Assembly: GCA_947628505.1 (NCBI GenBank)
Contig: CANRAD010000001.1
Location: forward strand, 62,001 to 126,000
DNA from: an uncultured Clostridia bacterium
GTDB lineage: Bacteria > Bacillota > Clostridia > Christensenellales > Borkfalkiaceae
Length of the DNA stretch: 64,000 bases
Direction of reading: 5' to 3'
Made by a program: the position numbers and the translations under genes. The notes beneath the pieces were generated by a model. It was not told the origin of the DNA, ran no database searches, and was given only the letters and a program-made list of their open reading frames with translations. This document shows positions 42,381 through 50,480 of the stretch, piece after piece. The first letter of the stretch is position 1. Every line of letters starts with the position of its first letter.

Positions 42381-42752
42381 TTAAATTTTGGCTATTACTT
42401 CGATTTCGACGAGAGCATTCTTCGGTATATCTCGCACCGCAACGCAACTTCTGGCCGGTTTCCCTGTGAAATATTGGGCATAGACTTCATTGAAAGCTCC
42501 GAAATTATCTATATTTGTCAAAAAACACGTTGTTTTTATGACTTTATCAATTGAAGTGCCGGCTGCCGAAAGAATTGCGATTATATTTTTGCATACTTGT
42601 TCGGTTTGTTCCCTGACGTTCGCGCCTGCAATTTGAGAAGTGGCAGGATCGATGGGGATTTGGCCTGAGCAAAACACAAAATCTCCGAAAATTTTTGCCT
42701 GAGAATAGGGACCTATTGCCGCCGGGGCGTTTTTCGTTTCCACTGTTTTCAT
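42381..42752 (-). CDS. ridA: RidA family imine/enamine deaminase
   Basis: 123-aa trimeric enzyme that hydrolyses the reactive 2-aminoacrylate and iminobutanoate intermediates released by PLP dehydratases. Family signatures are APAAIGPYSQA near the N-terminus, FCSGQIPIDP, and the Arg-containing GKPARSCVAVRDIPKNALVE at the end. The ATG at 42752 follows GGAG; a longer frame would overlap ilvA. It lies ten bases downstream of ilvA, whose product generates exactly these intermediates, which strongly supports the function. Confidence 0.95.
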   Translation of the reverse strand: MKTVETKNAPAAIGPYSQAKIFGDFVFCSGQIPIDPATSQIAGANVREQTEQVCKNIIAILSAAGTSIDKVIKTTCFLTNIDNFGAFNEVYAQYFTGKPARSCVAVRDIPKNALVEIEVIAKI

Positions 42753-42762
42753 TTTGTACTCC

Positions 42763-43965
42763 TTATATGAGCTTAAATCCATGCTCTTTGAGTTGATTTT
42801 TTATTGTTTCGATGTGTTCGAAATTTCTCGTTTCAATCTGTAATCTTAAATAGCAACCGTTTATATCCGAGCCTTCGTTTGAGCGTTCGTGCAAAACGCC
42901 GGTAACGTTTCCGCCGCATGCGGCTATTATGGAAGAAACTTCGACGAGTTGTCCCGGCTTGTCCATAAGTTCGAGAGTGAGAGTGCAACATCTGCCGGAC
43001 ATTAAAAGCCCACGGTTAATAACTCTTGAAAGTATGGTAACGTCAATATTTCCTCCGGAAATAAGACAGCATACCTTTTTCCCTTTTATGTCTGGTATTT
43101 TTCCGAACATGACAGAGGCAAGCGATACCGCGCCGGCACCTTCCGCAATCATTTTCTGTTTTTCTATTAAGGCAAGAATGGCCGCGGAGATCTGTTCGTC
43201 GGTTACCGTAACAATGTCGTCTACGTATTTTTCACATAAGTCGAAAGTCAGATTACCCGGCTCTTTAACGGCAATGCCGTCGGCTATTGTGGAAACCGAA
43301 GAGAGCATTTCGAGTTTATGAGCGTGGAGGGAGTTCGCCATGCTCGGCGCGCCGGCAGATTGAACGCCGTAAACTTTTACGTTGGGGTTAAGAGATTTAA
43401 CGGCAAACGCAAGGCCGGCTATAAGTCCGCCGCCGCCTACGGGAACTATTATGGCGTCGACGTCGCTCAACTGACTTAGTATTTCAAGCCCGATTGTGGC
43501 TTGTCCCGCAATCACGTCTTCGTCGTCGAACGGATGGATAAGAGTGTATCCGAATTTATTGCGCAGTCTTTCGGCTTCGTTGTGCGCATCGTCGTAGACG
43601 CCCGGAACAAGAACGACCTCGGCACCATAGCGTTTTGTCGCCTCTACTTTAGAGATGGGCGCGCCGTCCGGCATGCATATTTTTGCGGAAATCCCGAATT
43701 TTCTGGAAGCGAGAGCCACGCCTTGAGCATGATTGCCCGCGGAACATGCGATAACGCCCTTTTTCTTGTCATCCTCTGAAAGTTGAGATATTTTGTAATA
43801 AGCTCCGCGTACCTTAAACGAGCCGGTAAGTTGAAGATTTTCGGTCTTTAAGAAAATTTCGCAATCTGTCTGTTCGGAGAGAACGGGAGAATAGATGATA
43901 TCCGTAACTCTTATGGCTTCTTTAAGAACGCGCTGTGCATGAAAAACTTTATCCAAAGTGAGCAT
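42763..43965 (-). CDS. ilvA: Threonine ammonia-lyase with ACT domain
   Basis: 400-aa PLP enzyme deaminating threonine (and serine) to 2-oxobutanoate for isoleucine synthesis or fermentation. The PLP Lys lies in LTGSFKVRGAYYK (about residue 52), the phosphate-binding glycine loop is VPVGGGGLIAG, and the second motif is CSAGNHAQGVA. A single C-terminal ACT domain (about 325-400, starting CTLTLELMDKPGQL) places it with the TdcB/IlvA class having one regulatory domain. ATG 43965 is preferred to the frame start at 44025, which lies in the promoter. It heads the ilvA-ridA operon. Confidence 0.94.
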   Translation of the reverse strand: MLTLDKVFHAQRVLKEAIRVTDIIYSPVLSEQTDCEIFLKTENLQLTGSFKVRGAYYKISQLSEDDKKKGVIACSAGNHAQGVALASRKFGISAKICMPDGAPISKVEATKRYGAEVVLVPGVYDDAHNEAERLRNKFGYTLIHPFDDEDVIAGQATIGLEILSQLSDVDAIIVPVGGGGLIAGLAFAVKSLNPNVKVYGVQSAGAPSMANSLHAHKLEMLSSVSTIADGIAVKEPGNLTFDLCEKYVDDIVTVTDEQISAAILALIEKQKMIAEGAGAVSLASVMFGKIPDIKGKKVCCLISGGNIDVTILSRVINRGLLMSGRCCTLTLELMDKPGQLVEVSSIIAACGGNVTGVLHERSNEGSDINGCYLRLQIETRNFEHIETIKNQLKEHGFKLI

Positions 43966-43996
43966 AATTAATCGCCGCCTTATATAGTTAAACAAA

Positions 43997-44025
43997 ATTA
44001 TAATGTTTTTGAGCGTTATTGTCAA
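43997..44025 (-). promoter_or_regulatory. ilvA-ridA promoter
   Basis: Minus-strand TTGACA (44025-44020), 17-nt spacer, TATAAT (44002-43997), a perfect consensus. No T-box or attenuator is visible in the short leader. Confidence 0.85.
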
Positions 44026-44285
44026 TCTTTAACGTGTGAATAAAGCGATAGCTTCCGTTAACTTGGCGCTCGTTATTTTATTTCAAGCAATAATGATGGT
44101 TTTTATTGCAGCAACACACGCGCGTTTAACGCTTTGCGTAAACTGTGTAAAAATTTTTACAAATGGCATTAATGCCGCGTTTGTTTGGAACGGAATATGA
44201 GATACGGATTGAACTATTTACTATAACTTAAAAAAATTTCGGTGAAAAATTTTTTTTGCAAAAGAGCGGCAGGCGACAAAAGGAT
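44026..44285. other. Intergenic stretch between the ilvA promoter and tRNA-Ser
   Basis: No gene, repeat or further regulatory site that I can support. Short open frames here overlap the tRNA and are not genes. Confidence 0.6.
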
Positions 44286-44309
44286 AGCGGTTGCCAAAAG
44301 GCAACCGCT
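44286..44309 (-). terminator. tRNA-Ser(CGA) terminator
   Basis: AGCGGTTGCC/GGCAACCGCT with an AAAA loop; the minus strand continues ATCCTTTT. A second short palindrome, TGTCGCAT/ATGCGACA, lies between it and the tRNA. Confidence 0.75.
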
Positions 44310-44334
44310 TTGAAATGTCGCATTGATGCGACAA

Positions 44335-44424
44335 TGGCGCAGAGAGAGGGATTCGAACCCCCGTACGTATTCCTACGTAACACGATTTCGAGTCGTGCGC
44401 GTTCGACCACTCCGCCATCTCTGC
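44335..44424 (-). tRNA. tRNA-Ser (anticodon CGA)
   Basis: Minus strand, 90 nt with encoded CCA. Acceptor GCAGAGA/TCTCTGC as in the other tRNA-Ser. The anticodon loop CTCGAAA gives CGA, and there is a long variable arm. No tail copy is found downstream of this one. Confidence 0.93.
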
Positions 44425-44436
44425 AACCGCTTGTTA

Positions 44437-44465
44437 ATTTTATAACATATACGAATAAAATTCAA
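44437..44465 (-). promoter_or_regulatory. tRNA-Ser(CGA) promoter
   Basis: Minus-strand TTGAAT (44465-44460), 17-nt spacer, TAAAAT (44442-44437). Confidence 0.65.
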
Positions 44466-44797
44466 GCGATTTAAAGCTCTAATTACAATTTTTTTTTAAA
44501 AAGGTGTGTTTTTAACAAATAAGATTAAGCGCGGATTGTAAACAGATAATCGATTGTAAAAGAGAAACTCAAACTATATGTTTTTTTAATCTCTCCGTTG
44601 TACTTGACTTTCTTTTTTATCTGCCGTGCAATCAAATGACTTTGAAAGTGCGGGGAGCTCAAAATCTTCAACGCTTAACATTACAAACATTTTAAAGTGC
44701 GGGCATTTAATCTTTTTTATTTTCAGTTTTGCTTCGATAATCTTGTCGGTTGCGGCGGGATTTTTTGCTTGTTTTTTCAAAAAAATTAAATATATAT
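44466..44797. other. Intergenic stretch downstream of the DnaD gene
   Basis: About 330 bp with no convincing gene. A 64-codon minus-strand frame (44586-44780) opens with TTG, lacks a ribosome site and shows no known motif. There is no trace of the Walker motifs of a DnaC/DnaI ATPase, which often follows DnaD genes in Clostridia. Confidence 0.6.
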
Positions 44798-46513
44798 TTA
44801 CATTTTTAAAGTTTTAATGAATTCCGCCATGCATTTGCAGGGCTCGCCGGTGGAGGTGTAACCGGTGTCGTTGCAAATAGGACACGAGTACTTCGGCGAC
44901 AACGCCGATTTGTCTATGCCGATTTCGGAAAGTCTGTTGTCGGCTTTCATTTCAAGTGTTGAAATGTTTTTGGATATGTTGTCGGCTTCCGCTTTGTCGT
45001 GTATTTCGGCAAATGCGAGCCTTATATTCAAGCTGTTGATTTTACGCCTCAATTCGGCATAAACGGAATCGCTCATAGCTTTTTTCATGGCTTCGTCTGC
45101 CCGACTTTCGGCGGCATGCCTTAGTTCCGCATAATGGCGTTCGATTTCCGCCCTTTCAACGGAAGAAGTTCTGTCCGGCGCGGAAGGCGATTTTGCTATG
45201 GAAATATTCTCGGGGCTGTATATTCCGTCGGATTTCCATGAAGATAGGACGCCGTTCATATATGCAATGGGATTGGACTTGCCGACCGATATTTTTGCGG
45301 CTTCCAAAATCATTTCATCGGAAAAATTCCAATTTTTCCATCTTGAAAGACATTCTCTGTCCCATGCGATTATCTTTCGGGTGAGACCGCATGCTTCGTG
45401 AATACTCTTGATTACTTTGTCCTCATAGTTCTTCTGAGCTATGAATTCTTCAACGCAGGAGTCGGATACGTTGCCGCCTTCGTACAGCGACGAAATAAGT
45501 CTGTTCATGTCCTCGAAGGAGTTGTTTTCATGCTTGAAGCAATAGGCGGAAAGCAGAAGCAAAGAGTCCGCGGAGAATCCGTAATTGCACCACGTGTTGA
45601 CATAGTTTTCTACGTATGGCGTGGGATTTTGAATATATATGCCCATATTTTTCGCAATATTGAGCGTCAGTTCATAAACGGAATTTCTGTTTTTGCAATA
45701 ATCGGCGATTTCTATGACATCGAATTTTTTGTTTTTATAAAGCTCATATAAAACGCCGTCGAGTTTTTCGACCGATTTGACTTTGAATAATTTAGCGGCA
45801 GCGATTACGGCTTCGTCGTTGAAACCGAGTTCGCGCGTCCATTTTTTGTACATGACGTCATCTTCGACGTCGGGTTGTCTGCGGATGCCGACAGCCGTAA
45901 AAATTTTCAAAAGCGAAGGGGTTGAAGAGGTATAAGACGCGAGTTTTTCGTCAACTTTCCCGACAGTGGTTATGCCTTCTTCGGCAAAATTTTTAGCGAC
46001 TTTTTTTATGTAAGCCGAGCGAATATCGTCTCCTTTGAGATTGACGCAATAATTTATTATCATCAGAAGAGCGTTTTGTTCGAATCCGTAATCTTCGAGC
46101 AGACAAAAGTAATCCCGGAATTCATTTGTCGATATCATTCGGCCTTTTATGATGTTTTGAATATTTTTTGTGAAATCGGAATATTTTTCCGGGTTGAATT
46201 TTTTCGGAGTGCCGTAATTATTGTCGGCTTCGAGTATTTTTATTTCGAACGGTGCGAGAGAACTTATCGATACGAGTTCGAATTCTTCGAGATATTCAAA
46301 ATAATTTATCGCTTGTTCTTTGGCGATGCCCAAGTTTGCCGCAAGGTCGTCGATAGTCATAGAAGACATGCCGTTTTGGTAGATATATAGCGCATAAAGA
46401 TAAACTTTAACGGCCATAGGCTCTAAAATAGGCAAGTATTTGGTTATAAATTTATTTTCGACGGCGGTAAGCGATTTTTTTATCACTTCGTCCGAAACCG
46501 AAATAAAAGGCAT
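44798..46513 (-). CDS. DnaD-like primosome protein with C-terminal zinc-ribbon (DnaI N-domain-like)
   Basis: 571-aa replication protein. An N-terminal winged-helix segment (about 25-95) precedes DnaD-type DDBH2 helices near 125-190 and again at 370-450, where WNFSDEMILEAAKISVGK and NPIAYMNGVLSSW match the DnaD consensus. The last about 110 residues are a coiled region ending in SCPICNDTGYTSTGEPCKC, the Cys pattern found at the N-terminus of DnaI/DnaC helicase loaders before their AAA+ domain. Here the protein stops eleven residues later. It probably loads the replicative helicase; dnaB is at 56298. The fused domain order is unusual. Confidence 0.82.
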   Translation of the reverse strand: MPFISVSDEVIKKSLTAVENKFITKYLPILEPMAVKVYLYALYIYQNGMSSMTIDDLAANLGIAKEQAINYFEYLEEFELVSISSLAPFEIKILEADNNYGTPKKFNPEKYSDFTKNIQNIIKGRMISTNEFRDYFCLLEDYGFEQNALLMIINYCVNLKGDDIRSAYIKKVAKNFAEEGITTVGKVDEKLASYTSSTPSLLKIFTAVGIRRQPDVEDDVMYKKWTRELGFNDEAVIAAAKLFKVKSVEKLDGVLYELYKNKKFDVIEIADYCKNRNSVYELTLNIAKNMGIYIQNPTPYVENYVNTWCNYGFSADSLLLLSAYCFKHENNSFEDMNRLISSLYEGGNVSDSCVEEFIAQKNYEDKVIKSIHEACGLTRKIIAWDRECLSRWKNWNFSDEMILEAAKISVGKSNPIAYMNGVLSSWKSDGIYSPENISIAKSPSAPDRTSSVERAEIERHYAELRHAAESRADEAMKKAMSDSVYAELRRKINSLNIRLAFAEIHDKAEADNISKNISTLEMKADNRLSEIGIDKSALSPKYSCPICNDTGYTSTGEPCKCMAEFIKTLKM

Positions 46514-46660
46514 TTTAAAAACTCCTTGTATTACGCTTGATTTATTCTTTCAAATGAACTATAATATTTAAACCGAATAGTAAATTTTCGTCGGGTAAAT
46601 TATATTATAAGTGCCAAAACAAAAAAAATCAACAGCATTCGTTGTATTTTTTATCTTTAA

Positions 46661-47809
46661 ATGAGAATTCTGCATACATCCGATTTGCATATCGGCAAAA
46701 AAATTATGGGAAGGGAGCGTTACGGTGAATATCGTAGCGTGCTTTCGGAGATAAGCGATATATGCGCCGCCGAGAATGTGGACATTGTGCTTATCGCCGG
46801 CGATATTTTCGATACTTATACGCCGTCTGCCGAGGCCGAAGAGATTTTTTATAACGGCGTAAAAGTTATTGCAAAGTATTCGGCCGTACTGATAATCAGC
46901 GGCAACCATGACGATTATGTAAGGCTTACCGCGGCGGCTTCTCTCGCCGAGGAAATAAACGTGTATATCGTCGGCAATGATTTGCGGAAAATCGGTTGTG
47001 TTGCCCACGGGAAAACGTATCCGATTGAATCCGACAGCGGTTATGTCGTTTTCGGGAACGATAAAGGGGAAAAGGTTTATATAAATACGTTGCCGTATCC
47101 GAACGAGGCAAGATTCAGAGAGGGAAATTCCGACGAGAGCTTTTCCGATAAAATGCGCAGATGGATTGCTTTCGGAGAACGCGGAAAAGCGCAGAAGATT
47201 CCTTCGATTTTTCTTTCTCATATTTTTGTTGCGGGAGGAAAAGTGAGCGACAGCGAGAGAGAAATAGATCTCGGCGGCGCTCGCGCCGTTCCCCTTTCGT
47301 TGTTGCCGGAATGCGATTATTGCGCTTTGGGACATCTGCATAGCCGTCAGAAATTGGATAAAAACGCCTATTACTGCGGCGCGCCTATGCAGTTTACGTT
47401 TGCCGAGAGCAATACGGTGAAATCCGTAAACGTATTCGACCTTATGGGCGACGGCGTACAGGGGCTAAGGCAAATAGAGATATGCAGTTCGCGAAAACTC
47501 ATAAAATTGCAGGCAAACTGCATAGAAGACGGCATAAAGATTTTGTCCGCCAATGCCGAGGCTTACGTTGAACTTACTCTGAACCTTTCGGCGCCGATAA
47601 CTCCGACCGAAAACGCTTTATTGCATTCATGCGAGAACCTTGTTTCTGTCAAGGTGGAGTTGTTTTCGCAGAACTCTGAAGAAACTCGCGTTTCGCATAA
47701 AAATAAGAGTTCCTCGCAACTTTTTACCGATTTTTATAAATCACGTTATAACGACGACGTGCCCGATGAACTTTTGCGGCTTTTTCTCTCGTTGACGGAG
47801 GAAGAATGA
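46661..47809 (+). CDS. sbcD: Exonuclease subunit SbcD
   Basis: 382-aa Mre11-family metallophosphoesterase that with SbcC opens and trims hairpins and double-strand ends. The five phosphoesterase motifs are visible: HTSDLHIGK, IAGDIFDTY, ISGNHDDYV, LSHIFVAGG and LGHLHSRQK. A C-terminal capping domain follows. No good ribosome site precedes ATG 46661, which lies close to an AT-rich upstream stretch. Its stop overlaps the sbcC start (ATGA), so the subunits are made together. Confidence 0.95.
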   Translation: MRILHTSDLHIGKKIMGRERYGEYRSVLSEISDICAAENVDIVLIAGDIFDTYTPSAEAEEIFYNGVKVIAKYSAVLIISGNHDDYVRLTAAASLAEEINVYIVGNDLRKIGCVAHGKTYPIESDSGYVVFGNDKGEKVYINTLPYPNEARFREGNSDESFSDKMRRWIAFGERGKAQKIPSIFLSHIFVAGGKVSDSEREIDLGGARAVPLSLLPECDYCALGHLHSRQKLDKNAYYCGAPMQFTFAESNTVKSVNVFDLMGDGVQGLRQIEICSSRKLIKLQANCIEDGIKILSANAEAYVELTLNLSAPITPTENALLHSCENLVSVKVELFSQNSEETRVSHKNKSSSQLFTDFYKSRYNDDVPDELLRLFLSLTEEE

Positions 47810-50472
47810 GACCAATAAAACTTGAATTCGAAGGAATAAACAGTTTCTCGGAGCATACGATAATAGACTTCCGTAATTTGACCAAAAGCGGAATTTTCGG
47901 TATTTTCGGCGATACGGGCAGCGGGAAAAGCACAATTCTCGACTGCATCAATTTCGCGCTTTACGGAAGAGTTGAACGCAGTAAAGAGAAGGCGGACATA
48001 ATAAATTATCGTTGCAACGCGGCAAAGGTCGCTTTCGAATTCAATATTTTAAACGAAGGGCGCCGGAAGAATTACGTCGTGGAGAGAAGCATAAAAAACG
48101 ACAAATACGGTACGCATAAGGCCTTTTTATATGAAGACGGCGTATGCATTGCCGATAAAACCCAGGTTGTCGAAAGAAAAATAGTAGGTATTCTCGGCGT
48201 CGAAGCGGAAGATTTTCGCAAATGCATAGCTTTGCCGCAGGGAGAATTTTCACAGTTTGTGAAGTCCGCTCCTCGCGAAAGACTTTCTCTTATAGAACGG
48301 CTTTTTTCGCTTTCAAAGTACGGGGATAGACTTAAAGCAAAAATCGGCGACAGACAAAACGAGGTCGAAGGCAAGTTTCAGAACGTTAACGGCGCGTTAT
48401 CTCAATATGCGGATGTGAGCGAAGAACTTTTGGAGAATATGACCAAAGAAGCCGAGGAATGCGGAAAGAAACTTGACGAAGATCTGAAAAATTATCAGTC
48501 TGCGGCAGACGAATGTAAGCGCGTCGGTGATTTGTATACTCTTAAAACAGAGCTCGATAAACGCGAGACGGAGCTTCGGAATCTTTTATCGAAATCTTCC
48601 GAAATGGAAAATCTGAGAAAAGATCTCGGCGCATTGCCCGAATGTCGCGAAGTTGTAAAAATCGGCGAAGAAATTAAAATCAACGATTTGAAAAGAGTTT
48701 CATTGAGCAAGGAGATCGAAAAGAACGATTCCGTTTTAATTAGCGAAAGGAATTTGCTTGCCGATTGCAAGAAGAAACTCGAAGACGGCAAGTACCCAGA
48801 AAAAATAGAACAGCTCAATATGCTTCTTGCAAAATACGGCGCGGCGGCGGATAAGCCCGAAAAACTTGCGCAAATAGCGCGCGAACTTGCGGGAAAGCGT
48901 GAAGAATATAAGCGGAAGCACGGAGAATACCTGAAACTTGCGGAAGTTTATGACGTTGCAAGCAAAAAGGTCGCCGAAGCGGAATCGGAAATCTCGGAGG
49001 TCAAAACCGAAGATATATCCAAACTTGTCAACGTTAAATTCAAAGGCGCCATTTTAAAGGATGAGTTCGTTTCAAATCTCGATTTTTTCTCGGATTTTCA
49101 TTATGAAGTCGAGAAATACGAGGATAAATCGAAGTTTTATAAATTCGTGGAAGAGACGCTCGCTTCGAAAATATCCGAATACGAAGAAAGAATCTCAAAC
49201 GTAAAAGAATTCAGTCTCGAAGACGTCAACGAACAATTTATCGTTTTGCAGGCGGAAAACAAAAGACTCGAAGAGCTTAACCGCAAATTGCGAAGCGCCG
49301 AGCAAAATAAATCCGAGGCGTCGGCGGCCGTAAAACTTGCCGAGCAGAAACTGTCCGTACTCAAACGGGACGGCGAAGAACTGAAAAAAAGACACGATGA
49401 AATTGCGGTTGAGCTCGAAAAAATATTCGGTTCCGAGCGAAGCGATTACTCCGATATGATTACGGAAACGCGCAACAGCGTCGACAGTTTGAAAAAAGAA
49501 TATAACGAACTTACCGCATTATCCGAAAACAAGAAAAACGTCATTGCCGGAATCGAAATGGATCTTGCAAAGCTCAGAGAGCGCGTCGCCGCAGTTGAGG
49601 CGGAAGGCAAGGCGCTTTCCGAAAAGCAAATTTCGGCACTGCGGAAATCAGGTCTTGAAAGCATTGAAGCGTGTACGGCGCTTGCGGAGAAATTCGAAAG
49701 TTTTTCCGACGCGGAAAAATCCTTGTCTTATTACGACGAGTTGAAAGTCTCTTTGAAAGCGAGGATAACCGAAATAAAAGCATTTGCGGGCGTCGAGTCG
49801 ATGGATAGGGCGACGCTTATGAAAGCAGAAGAGCTCAAAAGCGAAATCGAGCGCTCGGTGTCAGTGCAAAGAGATAAAATTGCCGTTTACAAGTCGGAAA
49901 TAGCGAGGCTCAAAGAGCGCTTATCGGCTAAAAAGTTGCTTTTAAAGGAATTTGACTCAATAAAGAAAGAGAAATTGCTTATCGAAAGGTTAAAAGAAGT
50001 TACAAAGAATAACCGATTTCTCGAATTTATAGCCGACGAGTATCTGCTCGATATTTCTTCGCTCGCATCGTCTACGTTACTTAAACTTACCGACGGAAGA
50101 TATTTTCTGACTTACAGTGAAAGTGATTTTTATGTCGGCGATAATTTTAACGGCGGGAATTTGAGGGGCGTAAACACGCTTTCGGGCGGAGAAACCTTTC
50201 TTGTTTCGCTCTCGCTTGCATTGGCTCTATCGCAGACGATATGTTCGGGGGCTTCAAAGTCGATTGAGTTTTTCTTCCTCGACGAAGGTTTCGGAACTCT
50301 CGACAGTACGCTTGTCGACACGGTTATGAACGCATTGGAAAAACTGAAAAGCGTAGATTTTACCATAGGCGTCATAAGCCACGTCGAAGAACTGAAACAC
50401 AGAATTGACAATAAAATAATGGTTTACAAAGCAACGGAGAGCCACGGTTCGCGCGTGCAGGTAAGTTGCTGA
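47806..50472 (+). CDS. sbcC: Exonuclease subunit SbcC, apparently without a zinc hook
   Basis: 888-aa SMC/Rad50-like ATPase. Walker A is FGDTGSGKST (about residue 38), then the Q-loop region LPQGEFSQF, two long coiled-coil arms, the signature LSGGETF and Walker B FFFLDEGFGTLD near the end. The apex of the coiled coil normally carries a CxxC zinc hook. Here no CxxC exists, and the middle holds a segment rich in aromatic and acidic residues (KDEFVSNLDFFSDFHYEVEK, about 424-443). GGAGGAAG precedes the start, which overlaps sbcD by four bases. Confidence 0.93.
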   Translation: MRPIKLEFEGINSFSEHTIIDFRNLTKSGIFGIFGDTGSGKSTILDCINFALYGRVERSKEKADIINYRCNAAKVAFEFNILNEGRRKNYVVERSIKNDKYGTHKAFLYEDGVCIADKTQVVERKIVGILGVEAEDFRKCIALPQGEFSQFVKSAPRERLSLIERLFSLSKYGDRLKAKIGDRQNEVEGKFQNVNGALSQYADVSEELLENMTKEAEECGKKLDEDLKNYQSAADECKRVGDLYTLKTELDKRETELRNLLSKSSEMENLRKDLGALPECREVVKIGEEIKINDLKRVSLSKEIEKNDSVLISERNLLADCKKKLEDGKYPEKIEQLNMLLAKYGAAADKPEKLAQIARELAGKREEYKRKHGEYLKLAEVYDVASKKVAEAESEISEVKTEDISKLVNVKFKGAILKDEFVSNLDFFSDFHYEVEKYEDKSKFYKFVEETLASKISEYEERISNVKEFSLEDVNEQFIVLQAENKRLEELNRKLRSAEQNKSEASAAVKLAEQKLSVLKRDGEELKKRHDEIAVELEKIFGSERSDYSDMITETRNSVDSLKKEYNELTALSENKKNVIAGIEMDLAKLRERVAAVEAEGKALSEKQISALRKSGLESIEACTALAEKFESFSDAEKSLSYYDELKVSLKARITEIKAFAGVESMDRATLMKAEELKSEIERSVSVQRDKIAVYKSEIARLKERLSAKKLLLKEFDSIKKEKLLIERLKEVTKNNRFLEFIADEYLLDISSLASSTLLKLTDGRYFLTYSESDFYVGDNFNGGNLRGVNTLSGGETFLVSLSLALALSQTICSGASKSIEFFFLDEGFGTLDSTLVDTVMNALEKLKSVDFTIGVISHVEELKHRIDNKIMVYKATESHGSRVQVSC

Positions 50473-50480
50473 GGAGAAAT

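Noticed and set aside
44586..44780. 64-codon minus-strand frame after the DnaD gene
   Set aside because: TTG start without ribosome site, no recognisable motif, sits in AT-rich intergenic DNA.
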